DNA of 64,000 nucleotides. Origin: Variovorax sp. J22G73. GTDB taxonomy: Bacteria; Pseudomonadota; Gammaproteobacteria; Burkholderiales; Burkholderiaceae_C. The stretch's first letter is position 1, and every line of letters starts with the position of its first letter. Made by a program: the position numbers and the translations under genes. Positions 35,970-44,688 of this stretch are shown here, in pieces. The stretch spans positions 369,266 to 433,265 of the forward strand of contig NZ_JASZYK010000006.1 in assembly GCF_030317035.1 (NCBI RefSeq), given 5' to 3'. A model generated the notes under the pieces. The model was not told where the DNA came from. It made no database searches and saw only the letters and a program-made list of their open reading frames with translations.

Positions 35970-37022
35970 TCACGCCGCTTCCTGGTAGAAGCCGTTGCTG
36001 CCACCGCCCAGCACACGGCCCGCCACCGGCGCCACGGCCCGGCCGATGGCCGCGATGTGGTCCGGCGTGGTGCCGCAGCAGCCGCCCACGATGTTCACCA
36101 GCCCCGCCGACGCGAACTCGTGCAGCAGGCGCGAGGTGACGTCGGGCGTCTCGTCGAAGCCGGTGTCGCTCATCGGGTTGGGCAGGCCGGCGTTGGGGTA
36201 GCAACTGATGAAGGTGTCGCCCGCCACGCGCGCCAGCTCCTGGATGTACGGGCGCATCAGCGCCGCGCCCAGCGCGCAGTTCAGGCCCACGGCCAGCGGC
36301 TGCGCATGGCGCACGCTGTGCCAGAAGGCGGTCACGGTCTGCCCGCTCAGGATGCGGCCCGAGGCGTCGGTCACCGTGCCGCTGATGATGAGCGGCAGGC
36401 GCTGGCCGCTGTTGTCGAAATACTCGTCCACCGCGAACAGCGCGGCCTTGGCGTTGAGCGTGTCGAAGATGGTCTCGACCAGGATCACGTCGGCGCCGCC
36501 TTCGACCAGCGCCTCGGTCTGCTCGTAGTACGCCGCGCGCAGCGACTCGAAGTCGACGTTGCGCGCGCCGGGGTCGTTCACGTCGGGGCTGATGCTCGCC
36601 GTCTTGGGCGTCGGGCCCAGGGCGCCGGCCACGAAGCGCGGCTTGTCGGGCGTGCTGAACTTGTCGCAGGCCGCGCGCGCCAGCTTGGCGGATTCGAGGT
36701 TCATCTCGCGCGCCAGGTGGGCCATCTTGTAGTCCTCCTGCGCGATGGTGGTGGCGCCGAAGGTGTTGGTCTCGATGAGGTCGGCACCGGCCGCGAGATA
36801 GCCCTCGTGGATGTCGCGGATCACGTCGGGCCGCGTGAGCGAGAGCAGCTCGTTGTTGCCCTTCACGTCGCGCTCGAAGTCCTTGAAGCGCTCGCCGCGG
36901 TACTGTTCTTCGGTGAGCTTGAAGCGCTGGATCATCGTGCCCATGGCGCCGTCGAGGATGGCGATGCGCTTTGCGAGGATGCCGGGCAAGGCCTGGCCGC
37001 GGGTGTAGACGATGGGCTTCAT
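35970..37022 (-). CDS. metH: Methionine synthase, homocysteine-binding part (MetH N-terminal gene)
   Basis: A 350-residue homocysteine methyltransferase domain that forms the N-terminal third of classical MetH. Zn-binding cysteines are visible in AVGLNCALGA (~250) and NIVGGCCGTTPDHIAAIG (~315). The start block RIAILDGAMGTMIQRFKL and GADLIETNTFGATTIAQEDY are family hallmarks. It ends where MetH would continue into the pterin domain, which is encoded separately at 28569-31376. The ATG at 37022 has an excellent ribosome site (GGAGG, 5 nt upstream). Confidence 0.95.
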   Translation of the reverse strand: MKPIVYTRGQALPGILAKRIAILDGAMGTMIQRFKLTEEQYRGERFKDFERDVKGNNELLSLTRPDVIRDIHEGYLAAGADLIETNTFGATTIAQEDYKMAHLAREMNLESAKLARAACDKFSTPDKPRFVAGALGPTPKTASISPDVNDPGARNVDFESLRAAYYEQTEALVEGGADVILVETIFDTLNAKAALFAVDEYFDNSGQRLPLIISGTVTDASGRILSGQTVTAFWHSVRHAQPLAVGLNCALGAALMRPYIQELARVAGDTFISCYPNAGLPNPMSDTGFDETPDVTSRLLHEFASAGLVNIVGGCCGTTPDHIAAIGRAVAPVAGRVLGGGSNGFYQEAA

Positions 37023-37162
37023 AGCCTCCGATTGTAGAAACGAGCCCATCGCCCCGTTCCGCCCCGGGACTTGGGGCCGGGCCCCCGGCCTTGGTCTTGC
37101 CCATGCCTTGCCGGTCTGGCAAGGTCGGGCGCAGGCACCCGGCGCTTTCCATCTTCATCTCC

Positions 37163-39049
37163 ATGCAAGAAGACATCTTCCAGGTCGGCGACGCGCACTT
37201 CGCGTTCACCGCGCAAACCTCGGCCAGCTTCGTCGACGGCGGCATGCAGTTCGAGCTGCACACGGCCCCCGTGGCGTTCGACGCGGCGCTGCACGCACCC
37301 GCCTTCCAGCCCGACGACGTGGACAACCCTTCACCGGGCCTGGTCGCGCCGCAGTTCGGCACCTACGGCGCGTTCTTCTTCCACGACAAGACCGGCGAAG
37401 CGCTGCGCACGGTGCAGATGCCGCAGCACCAGCCGGCCACCTTCGACTTTCACCTGTACGAGCGCGGCTTTGCGCTCGACAGCTTCCACGGCACGGTGAC
37501 GCTGACGCCTTCTTGCATCGAGCTGCGGGGCGACATGCGATCGCGCTACGACGACGGCAAGCGCGTTCCCATCCACATCCGCAAGGCTTTCACGCCCGGC
37601 GAAGTGAGCTTGCAACCGCACACCTACATGAGCCTTGCCGAAGCCGCCGAGGTGCCGCCCGAACGCGTGCGTCGGCTGCTGATCCAGCAACCGTGGCAAG
37701 GCGACACGCCGAAGATCGACACCTTTCCGCCCGAGATCCTGCAGTTCGAGAACCTCGAGTTCCTGTCGCTGCAATTCATGTCGCCGGCGCACGCGACTTT
37801 CACCGCCTTGCCCGATGCGTTCTGTTCGCTGTCGTCGTTGAAAGAGCTGTTCGTGCGCGGCTCGGCCATCGAGCACCTGCCCGAGAACTTCGGTGCGCTC
37901 GGGCAGCTCGAGGCGCTGTTCCTGCAGTACGGCAAGCTGCGCGACCTGCCCGACAGCATCGGCCGCCTCACGCGGCTGCAGCGGCTGGTGCTGCCAGGCA
38001 ACGCGCTCGCCACCTTGCCCGACTGCGTCGGCCACCTGCCGGCGCTGACGCTGTTGAACGTCGAGAAGAACCCCTTCGTCTCGCTGCCGGCGTCGCTGAA
38101 GAAAATCAGGAAGGTCACGCTCGAGAACAAGCTCAAGGCGCTGTACCTGGACATCCGCTATCGGCCCGACATCGACGTGGCGCTGGCGCCAGAAAGCTTC
38201 CTGGCGCGCGACAGCGCGGAGCACGCGGCCCTGCTGGAAGCCGCCTGCGCCCGGCACAAGCTCAAGCGCTACCTGCCCGCGCTGCTGCGCCTGGCCCGCA
38301 ACGCCGTGTGCTACCGCACGACCGAGCCGGAAGACCATGCGCACAAGGGCAACACGCGTTTCGGCGGCGCGCCCGACCTGCCGCCCGACATCGAGTTTCC
38401 CCGCGCGGAAGACGGCACGCACTGGCGCTTCTATGCGCAGCTGCGCCTGGCCGACATCGCCGAGTTGCAGCCCTGGCTGCCGCGCGACGGCATGCTCTAT
38501 TTTTTCGGCGAGGACCAGGAGGAGCTGCAGAAGCACCGCGTGATCCACTCGACCGCTCCCGCCTCGTCGCTGCGGACCTACGTGTACCCCGACGACGCCA
38601 CGTTCGAGAACGGCGACGTGTTCCCTGGCTTCAAGGCGGTCGCCACCGCGACCGTGTCGGTGCCCAGCCTCTACAACGCACGCGACCGGTTGATCGGCCG
38701 CGACGCGGTGCTGTTGAACATCGAGGACAACGACAAGCTGCAGAAGGCCTACGGGGCGCTGCAGGAAGAGCTGTCAGGAAAGAGCGCGGAGCGTGTGGAA
38801 AGCGGCAGGCGAGACGACTGCCACCTCGTCAACGCGCACGTGTTCACGCAGCACGAATCGCCCGAGGAGCAGGCGTCGGCCGAGCGCGGCGGGCTGCCCG
38901 GCGAATGGGTCAACCTGCTGATGCTCGCGTCGGACAACCGGCCCGGCTTCTGCTTCTGGGACGCGGGCACGCTCTGCTTCAGCATCCACATGAAGGACCT
39001 GGCGCTCGGCGATTTCTCCAGGACCTTTGTGAGCCTGGAAAGCAGCTGA
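37163..39049 (+). CDS. Leucine-rich-repeat protein with C-terminal DUF1963 domain
   Basis: A 628-residue protein with no signal peptide. The N-terminal ~180 residues are unrecognised. Residues ~190-330 form about five LRRs of the LxxLxxLxLxxNxLxxLP type (FENLEFLSLQFM, LSSLKELFVRGSAIEHLPENF, LGQLEALFLQYGKLRDLPDSIG, LTRLQRLVLPGNALATLPDCVG, LPALTLLNVEKNPFVSLP). The C-terminal ~220 residues match DUF1963 (NTRFGGAPDLPPDIEFPR, RFYAQLRLADIAEL, YFFGEDQEEL, LLMLASDNRPGFCFWDAGTLCFSI). DUF1963 is common in bacterial proteins of unknown role. It is divergent from the metH N-terminal gene. The start at 37163 (MQEDIFQVGD) is preferred to upstream non-ATG starts. Confidence 0.82.
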   Translation: MQEDIFQVGDAHFAFTAQTSASFVDGGMQFELHTAPVAFDAALHAPAFQPDDVDNPSPGLVAPQFGTYGAFFFHDKTGEALRTVQMPQHQPATFDFHLYERGFALDSFHGTVTLTPSCIELRGDMRSRYDDGKRVPIHIRKAFTPGEVSLQPHTYMSLAEAAEVPPERVRRLLIQQPWQGDTPKIDTFPPEILQFENLEFLSLQFMSPAHATFTALPDAFCSLSSLKELFVRGSAIEHLPENFGALGQLEALFLQYGKLRDLPDSIGRLTRLQRLVLPGNALATLPDCVGHLPALTLLNVEKNPFVSLPASLKKIRKVTLENKLKALYLDIRYRPDIDVALAPESFLARDSAEHAALLEAACARHKLKRYLPALLRLARNAVCYRTTEPEDHAHKGNTRFGGAPDLPPDIEFPRAEDGTHWRFYAQLRLADIAELQPWLPRDGMLYFFGEDQEELQKHRVIHSTAPASSLRTYVYPDDATFENGDVFPGFKAVATATVSVPSLYNARDRLIGRDAVLLNIEDNDKLQKAYGALQEELSGKSAERVESGRRDDCHLVNAHVFTQHESPEEQASAERGGLPGEWVNLLMLASDNRPGFCFWDAGTLCFSIHMKDLALGDFSRTFVSLESS

Positions 39050-39052
39050 GGC

Positions 39053-39155
39053 CAGCGCGCCGCGCGCGCGTTGTCGACTCAGCGCGCCGCACGCGCGTCG
39101 TCGACTCAGCGTGCCGCGCGCGCGTTCTCGACTCAGCGCGCCGAGCGCGCCTCGG
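39053..39155. repeat. 27-bp tandem repeat spanning the hutG stop codon
   Basis: A 27-bp unit beginning CGACTCAGCGCGCCG is repeated three times (39075-39101, 39102-39128, 39129-39155) after a 22-bp partial copy (39053-39074). The rightmost unit contains the last codons and stop of hutG; the others are copies of that gene end in the gap before the convergent LRR gene. Units differ at a few positions, so the array is not brand new. Confidence 0.9.
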
Positions 39156-39966
39156 CGAACGCCAGCACCGCTTCCAGCATGTCGCGCACATACGGCTTCA
39201 CGCCCGCCGCCACCTGGGGCAGGTAGTCGAACGGCAGCTGCTCCTGCATGTAGCTCGACTGCGTCATCTCCAGCTGCACCGCGTGCACGCCGCCGGCCGG
39301 GTTGCCGTACTGGCGCGTGATATGGCCGCCCTTGAAGCGGCCGTTGAGCACGCCGGTGTAGCCCTTGGCCGAGCTGGCGATGCGCAGCAGCGTCTCGGCC
39401 AGCGCCGGGTCGCAGCTGGTGCCGTTGCCGGTGCCCAGGTTCAGGTCGGGCAGCTTGCCCTCGAAGAAGCGCGGCAGCACCGAGCGGATGGAGTGCGCGT
39501 CCCACAGCGCGGCCACGCCATGCTGCGTGCGGATGCGCGCGAGCTCTTCGGCCAGCTTGGCGTGGTACGGCTGCCAGACGGCGTCGCGGCGCTGCGCGAT
39601 TTCGTCGTCGCCCGGCACGTCGGCGGGGTTCGCATACACGGGCGTGTCGTCGAAGGTGTCGACCGGGCACAGGCCGGTCACGCTCTGGCCCGGGTACAGG
39701 CTGGCGCCGTCCGGCGGGCGGTTCAGGTCGACCACGTAGCGCGAGTGCGTGGCCACCAGCACCGAGGCGCCCAGCGCATCGGCGAAGTCGTAGAGCTGTT
39801 CCAGGTGCCAGTCGGTGTCGGGCACGTGGCGCGCCTCGTCGGTGAAGCGCGCGGCCAGCGCGGGCGGCACGTGCGTGCCCACGTGCGGCATCGAAATCAG
39901 CAGCGGCCGCGTGCCCTGGCGGAAGCGGAACGCCGGTTCGGTGGTGGTGAAAGCCGAGGTGGCCAT
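39133..39966 (-). CDS. hutG: N-formylglutamate deformylase HutG
   Basis: A 277-residue hydrolase that splits N-formyl-L-glutamate to glutamate and formate, the last step of the five-step histidine pathway. Family blocks: LLISMPHVGTHVPPAL (~24-39), DTDWHLEQLYDFADALG, ATHSRYVVDLNRPPDG, LWDAHSIRSVLPRFFEG, NGRFKGGHITRQYG. The conserved His and Asp/Glu residues in these blocks are the metal ligands. It follows hutF by 7 bp. Its stop codon lies inside a 27-bp tandem repeat, so the C-terminus may vary between strains. Confidence 0.94.
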   Translation of the reverse strand: MATSAFTTTEPAFRFRQGTRPLLISMPHVGTHVPPALAARFTDEARHVPDTDWHLEQLYDFADALGASVLVATHSRYVVDLNRPPDGASLYPGQSVTGLCPVDTFDDTPVYANPADVPGDDEIAQRRDAVWQPYHAKLAEELARIRTQHGVAALWDAHSIRSVLPRFFEGKLPDLNLGTGNGTSCDPALAETLLRIASSAKGYTGVLNGRFKGGHITRQYGNPAGGVHAVQLEMTQSSYMQEQLPFDYLPQVAAGVKPYVRDMLEAVLAFAEARSAR

Positions 39967-39973
39967 GGGTCTG

Positions 39974-41356
39974 TCAATCCTTGAGTAGTTGGGTGCGCGC
40001 GGCCACGAAGGCCGCCGCGGCGTCGCCGTGCAGCGCATGTCGGCCGGCCGAGACGCGCGGGCGGCCGGCCACCCACACGGTGTCGATGGCCGAGGTGCGG
40101 TGGCTCGCGAAGACGTGGGCCGACAGCATATCGGGCGCCGACAGGCCCTGCAGCGCCAGGTGCGCTGCGTCGAGCAGCACGAAGTCGGCCTGCTGGCCCG
40201 CGGCCAGCCCGCCCACGCCGCGGCCCGACGCCTGCGCGCCGCCGCGCACCGCGTCGAGCGTGAACGCCGTGGCGACATGCGGCTGCGCCGCCGTCGCGCC
40301 CACGTTGCGCTGGCGCCTGGCCAGGCGCTGGCTGTACTCGAGCATCAACAGCTCTTCGGCCGCGTTCACGCTGGCGTGGCTGTCCGAGCCCACGCCCCAT
40401 GCGCCGCCGTGGTCGCGCCATTTCGCGAAGTCGAAAATGCCGTCGCCCAGGTTGGCCTCGGTCGTCGGGCACAGGCCGGCCACCGCGCCGCTCTGCGCGG
40501 CGTATTCGTACTCGGCGTCGTTCATGTGCGTGGCATGCACCAGGCACCAGCGCGCATCGACCGGCGCATGGTCGAGCAGCCACTCCACCGGGCGCAGGCC
40601 GCTCCAGGCCACGCAGTCGTCCACCTCCTTGGTCTGCTCGGCGATGTGGATGTGGATGGGCGCTGTGCGGTCGATGGCGTCCAGCCCCGCGATGGCGTCG
40701 CGCAGGCCTTCGGGCGGCACGGCGCGCAGCGAATGCGGCGCCAGGCCCAGGCGAGCGCCCTGCGCGTCGCACACGGGCTTGAGCGCCTCGAGCAGGCGCA
40801 GCATCGACTCGGTCGAGCGGATGAAGCGGCGCTGCCCGTCGGTGGGCGGCATGTCGCCGAAGCCGCCGGTCTGGTAGAGCACGGGCAGCAGCGTGAAGCC
40901 GATGCCGGTCTTTTGCGCGGCGCGCAGCAGCGCCAGGCTCAAGGTGGCGTCGTCGGCGTAGGGCCGGCCATCGACATCGTGGTGCACGTACTGGAACTCG
41001 CACACGCTGGTGTAGCCGGCCTCCAGCATCTCGGCGTAGAGCCAGGTCGCGATGGCTTCCATGTGCTGCGGGCCGAGGCGCGCGGCAAAGCGGTACATCA
41101 GCGTGCGCCAGCTCCAGAAGCTGTCGTGCTGCTCGGCGCGGTGCTCGGTCAGCCCGGCGAAGGCGCGCTGGAAGGCGTGCGAATGCAGGTTGGGCATGCC
41201 GGGAATCAGCGGGCCATCGACCGATGGCGTGTCGGCGGGGCGCCGGGCATCGGCCTGCACCTGCGTGAGCTGGCCGGCGTCGTTCCATGCCAGCAGCACG
41301 TTCTTCGACCAGCCCTGGGGCAGCAGCGCATCGGCTGCGAAAAGCGTGTTCGTCAT
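39974..41356 (-). CDS. hutF: Formimidoylglutamate deiminase HutF
   Basis: A 460-residue amidohydrolase that converts N-formimidoyl-glutamate to N-formylglutamate and ammonia. Metal-site motifs: NLHSHAFQRAFAG (~56), IHIAEQTKEVDDC (HxHxAE), VHATHMNDAEYEYAA, and VGSDSHASVNAAEEL. With HutG it defines the deiminase branch, as opposed to direct HutE/HutG formiminoglutamase. It is 3 bp from the hutI gene and 7 bp from hutG. Confidence 0.95.
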   Translation of the reverse strand: MTNTLFAADALLPQGWSKNVLLAWNDAGQLTQVQADARRPADTPSVDGPLIPGMPNLHSHAFQRAFAGLTEHRAEQHDSFWSWRTLMYRFAARLGPQHMEAIATWLYAEMLEAGYTSVCEFQYVHHDVDGRPYADDATLSLALLRAAQKTGIGFTLLPVLYQTGGFGDMPPTDGQRRFIRSTESMLRLLEALKPVCDAQGARLGLAPHSLRAVPPEGLRDAIAGLDAIDRTAPIHIHIAEQTKEVDDCVAWSGLRPVEWLLDHAPVDARWCLVHATHMNDAEYEYAAQSGAVAGLCPTTEANLGDGIFDFAKWRDHGGAWGVGSDSHASVNAAEELLMLEYSQRLARRQRNVGATAAQPHVATAFTLDAVRGGAQASGRGVGGLAAGQQADFVLLDAAHLALQGLSAPDMLSAHVFASHRTSAIDTVWVAGRPRVSAGRHALHGDAAAAFVAARTQLLKD

Positions 41357-41359
41357 TCG

Positions 41360-42589
41360 TCAGGCTCCGATCGCGATACGGCCCTGGCGCACCACGGTAC
41401 GCACCGGCTGCTGGCCGAACCAGTAGGCCAGCTCCGCCGCCTCGCGCACGTTCCACAGCACGAAGTTGGCGGGCATGCCGGCGGCGATGGCGCCGTGCGT
41501 GGCCTGCAGGCCCAGCGCGCGCGCGGCATGCACGGTGACGCCGTCGAGCGCCTCGGGCACGGTCAGGCGGAACAGCGTGCACGCCATGTTCACCATCAGC
41601 AGCAGGCTCAGCGCGGGCGAGGTGCCGGGGTTGTGGTCGGTGGACACCGCCATCGGCACGCCCGCGGCGCGCAGCGCGTCGATGGGCGGCAGGTGCGTGT
41701 CGCGCAGCGTGTAGTACGCGCCGGGCAGCAGCACGGCGACGGTGCCCGCGCGGCGCATGGCCTCGATGCCGTCCGCGGAGAGGTGTTCGATGTGGTCGCA
41801 CGAGAGCGCGCCGTAGCGCGCGGCCAGCGCGGCGCCGCCCATGTCCGACAGCTGCTCGGCATGCAGCTTCACCGGCAAGCCCAGCGCCTTCGCGGCCTGG
41901 AAGACCTGCTCGGTTTCGGCCAGCGAAAAGGCGATGCGTTCGCAGAACACATCGACCGCGTCGACCAGGCCTTCGGCCGTGAGCGCGGGCAGCATCTCGT
42001 TGCAGACGAGGTCGATGTAGTCGGCCGACCCGTGCGGCCGGTCGGCGTATTCGGGCGGCAACGCATGCGCGCCGAGGAAGGTGGTGCGCACCGTCACGCC
42101 GTAGGCCTCGCCCAGGCGGCGCGCCACGCGCAGCTGCTTGCGCTCGTGCGCCAGCGACAGGCCGTAGCCCGACTTGATCTCGATGGCGCACACGCCGTCC
42201 GCCAGCAGTTGCTCGAGGCGTGGCGCGGCCTGCGCGAACAGCGTGTCTTCATCGGCCTCGCGCGTGGCGCGCACCGACGAGACGATGCCGCCGCCGGCCT
42301 TCGCCACCTCTTCGTAGGTCGCGCCCGCGAGCCGCATCGCGAATTCGTTGGCGCGCTGGCCGCCGTACACGAGGTGCGTGTGGCAGTCGACCAGGCCCGC
42401 CGTGGCGAGCGCGCCGCCGCCGTCGTGCGGCACGAGCTCGGCGAACTCGGCGGGCAACGCGCTGCGCGGGCCGGCCCAGCGGACCGCGCCCTGGGCGACC
42501 GCGATGGCGGCTTCTTCATGCGGCGCGGATGCCAGCCGCAGGCCGGTCCACAGGCCGTCGGCCGAGGGGTAGTTGTTGGCGGAGGTCAT
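41360..42589 (-). CDS. hutI: Imidazolonepropionase HutI
   Basis: A 409-residue amidohydrolase hydrolysing imidazolone-5-propionate to formimidoylglutamate. Motifs: GLVDCHTHLVYGGQRANEF (~64-82), EIKSGYGLSLAHERKQLRVAR, KLHAEQLSDMGGAALAA (HxE), and VSTDHNPGTSPALSLLL. Length is normal. The start at 42589 gives MTSANNYPSADGLW and begins 27 bp after hutD. Confidence 0.95.
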   Translation of the reverse strand: MTSANNYPSADGLWTGLRLASAPHEEAAIAVAQGAVRWAGPRSALPAEFAELVPHDGGGALATAGLVDCHTHLVYGGQRANEFAMRLAGATYEEVAKAGGGIVSSVRATREADEDTLFAQAAPRLEQLLADGVCAIEIKSGYGLSLAHERKQLRVARRLGEAYGVTVRTTFLGAHALPPEYADRPHGSADYIDLVCNEMLPALTAEGLVDAVDVFCERIAFSLAETEQVFQAAKALGLPVKLHAEQLSDMGGAALAARYGALSCDHIEHLSADGIEAMRRAGTVAVLLPGAYYTLRDTHLPPIDALRAAGVPMAVSTDHNPGTSPALSLLLMVNMACTLFRLTVPEALDGVTVHAARALGLQATHGAIAAGMPANFVLWNVREAAELAYWFGQQPVRTVVRQGRIAIGA

Positions 42590-42616
42590 CGTGTCTCGCG
42601 TCGTGGTTGTCGGGTG

Positions 42617-43189
42617 TCAGGCCGGCAGGATGCGCACGGCCATCAATCGCGCGCCGGGGCCTTCGGGCGTCGCTTGCCACGCCTGTGCGGCGTCGGCCCA
42701 GTGCAGGCCCTCGCCTTCGTGGCATGGCGCGTCGTTCAGGCGCCACGCGCCGCGCAGGGCCAGCAGCACGCCGTGCGGTGCGGGCTCGATGGCCGATGCG
42801 CCGTCGAGCACCTTCACGTCCGCACGCCACTGGCCGCGCCGCGTCATCACGTTGAAGTCGGTGGTCAGGCCGCCGCGCATCGTGCAGTCGATGGCCTCGT
42901 CGCCGCTGAAGGCGAAGGGCTGCAGCGGCACGTCGAGCGCGTGGTCGATGCGCGCGTCGTGCGTGAAGAGCCGCACCCCGTCGCCTTCGAGCAGCGTGAT
43001 CACGCGGTCGATGCCCGCGAACACCGAGAACGGGCCGGGCGCCGCGATGGTGGCGATGCTGACGCGCCAGCCGAAGCTGTCGAGCGCCGCGCCTTGCGGC
43101 CAGCTAATGATTTCCTGCGTGGTGCCGCCGCCGTTTTTCCAGGGCGTGACAGGCAGGGTGGCGCGTGAGAAACGCTGTGCGCTGTTCAT
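42617..43189 (-). CDS. hutD: HutD family protein
   Basis: A 190-residue cupin-like protein of the HutD family: PVTPWKNGGGTTQEIISWP (~14-32), FGWRVSIATIAAPGPFSVFAGIDRVITLLEG, and LTTDFNVMTRRGQWRADV. HutD is conserved in hut clusters and is thought to limit hut expression or act on a pathway intermediate; its biochemical role is unsettled. The start overlaps the stop of the ABC permease gene as ATGA. Confidence 0.93.
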   Translation of the reverse strand: MNSAQRFSRATLPVTPWKNGGGTTQEIISWPQGAALDSFGWRVSIATIAAPGPFSVFAGIDRVITLLEGDGVRLFTHDARIDHALDVPLQPFAFSGDEAIDCTMRGGLTTDFNVMTRRGQWRADVKVLDGASAIEPAPHGVLLALRGAWRLNDAPCHEGEGLHWADAAQAWQATPEGPGARLMAVRILPA

Positions 43190-43854
43190 CGCATCAACCC
43201 GCCCTGGCGCAGCTTCTGCTCGAAGTGCCTGAGCACCAGCGTCATCGTGCCCGTCAGCACGAAGTACACGACGGCGATCGCCAGGTACACCTCCAGCGAC
43301 CGGTAAGACACGCTGATGATCTTCTGCCCCTCGTGCATCACGTCGTGAATGGTCAGCAGCGACACCAGCGCCGAGTTCTTGATGAGCGCGATGAACTCGT
43401 TGCCCAGCGGCGGAATCATGCGCACCACCGCCTGCGGCAGCACGATCTGGCGCATCGCGGTGCCGGGCGTCATGCCCAGCGACTGCGCGGCCATGGTCTG
43501 CCCCTTGTCGATCGACTGGATCGCGCCGCGCACGATCTCCGACACGTACGCGCCCGAGTACACGCCCAGCCCCAGCACGCCGCACAGGAACGCGGGCAGC
43601 AGGATGCCGAAGTGCGGCAGCCCGAAGAACAGGATGAACAGCTGCACCAGCAGCGGCGTGCCGCGAATGGCCGCCACGTACGCGGTGCACACGCCGTAGA
43701 TCCAGCGCCGCTTCGGGTTCAGCCGGCCGATGCCGACCAGCAGGCCCAGCACGCAGCCGAGGGCGAGCGCGCAGGCGGTGATTTCCACCGTGACGAGCGC
43801 GCCGCGCAGCAGGTCGGGCCAGCCCTGCCAGACGGGCGAGAAATCGAGATCCAT
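43186..43854 (-). CDS. Polar amino acid ABC transporter permease (HisM/GlnP type)
   Basis: A 222-residue inner-membrane permease of the HAAT group: GALVTVEITACALALGCVLGLLVGIGRL, RGTPLLVQLFILFFGLP, GAYVSEIVRGAIQSIDKGQTMAAQSLGM (EAA loop) and PPLGNEFIALIKNSALVSLLTIHD. Systems of this type with a single permease can work as homodimers. It follows the binding-protein gene by 18 bp. No matching HisP/GlnQ ATPase lies in the cluster. Confidence 0.93.
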   Translation of the reverse strand: MDLDFSPVWQGWPDLLRGALVTVEITACALALGCVLGLLVGIGRLNPKRRWIYGVCTAYVAAIRGTPLLVQLFILFFGLPHFGILLPAFLCGVLGLGVYSGAYVSEIVRGAIQSIDKGQTMAAQSLGMTPGTAMRQIVLPQAVVRMIPPLGNEFIALIKNSALVSLLTIHDVMHEGQKIISVSYRSLEVYLAIAVVYFVLTGTMTLVLRHFEQKLRQGGLMR

Positions 43855-43872
43855 ACCGGTGCCGCGCTTTTC

Positions 43873-44634
43873 TTACTTGGTGCTGGCGCTGAACCACTTC
43901 TTCACGATCTGGTCGTAGGTGCCGTCGGCCTTCAGCTTGTCGATGGCGCCGTTCACGGCCTTGGTCAGCTCGGGCGTTTCCTTGCGGATGGCCATGCCGT
44001 ATTCCTCGGTGGTGATCTGCTCGGGCAGCACCTTCAGGCCGCCGCGCGTGCGCACGTACTGGTAGGCGGCGGGCTTGCCGGTGACGGCGGCGTCGGCGCG
44101 GCCGATGTCCACCAGGTTGAACATCTCCTGGTTCTTCTCGACTTCCATCAGCTGCACCTGCGGGTACTTTTCCTTGGTGTACGACACCGACTTGGTGCCC
44201 ACCTGCACGCTGACCTTCTTGCCGTTGATGTCGGCCGGCGTCTTGATGGCGGTGTTGCCCTCTTTCACCATCACGACCAGGCCGCCCGCGTAGTACGGCA
44301 CGGTGAAGTCGACGACCTTCTTGCGCTCGTCGGTGATGTAGATGCCCGACACGGCCATGTCGAAGCGCTTCGAGATCAGGCCCGGCACCAGGCCCTTGAA
44401 GTCGATGTCGATCCACTCGACCTTGCGGCCCAGTGTCTTGCCGATGGCTTCCACCAGCTCCACGTCGAAGCCGGTGCGCTTGCCGTTCTCCACGAACTCC
44501 ATGGGCGGGAAAGTGGCGTCGGTGGCCACGCGCAGCGGCTCGCCCTGGGCGTGGGCGCCGGCGGCGAGCCCGAAGAGGCCGGCGAAGGCAAGGCTGGAAA
44601 AAGCGGCGGCGACAAGGGTGCGGCGGGTGTTCAT
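43873..44634 (-). CDS. Polar amino acid ABC transporter binding protein
   Basis: A 253-residue periplasmic protein with a signal peptide (FSSLAFAGLFGLAAGAHAQ) and the type II (SBP_bac_3) pattern: RVATDATFPPMEFVENGKRTGFDVELVEAIGK, AVSGIYITDERKKVVDFTVPYY, and ADAAVTGKPAAYQYV. It sits between an IclR regulator and its permease within the hut cluster; histidine, urocanate or a similar pathway compound is the likely ligand. Confidence 0.93.
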   Translation of the reverse strand: MNTRRTLVAAAFSSLAFAGLFGLAAGAHAQGEPLRVATDATFPPMEFVENGKRTGFDVELVEAIGKTLGRKVEWIDIDFKGLVPGLISKRFDMAVSGIYITDERKKVVDFTVPYYAGGLVVMVKEGNTAIKTPADINGKKVSVQVGTKSVSYTKEKYPQVQLMEVEKNQEMFNLVDIGRADAAVTGKPAAYQYVRTRGGLKVLPEQITTEEYGMAIRKETPELTKAVNGAIDKLKADGTYDQIVKKWFSASTK

Positions 44635-44688
44635 GGCAAGGGGGCTTTCGTGGGATGAAAAGAAAGGGAAGAAAGAAGCAGCGCGCAA

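Noticed and set aside
39989..43168. 1059-codon plus-strand open frame opposite hutF/hutI/hutD
   Set aside because: Antisense to three recognised hut enzymes; Arg/Ala/His-rich without motifs.
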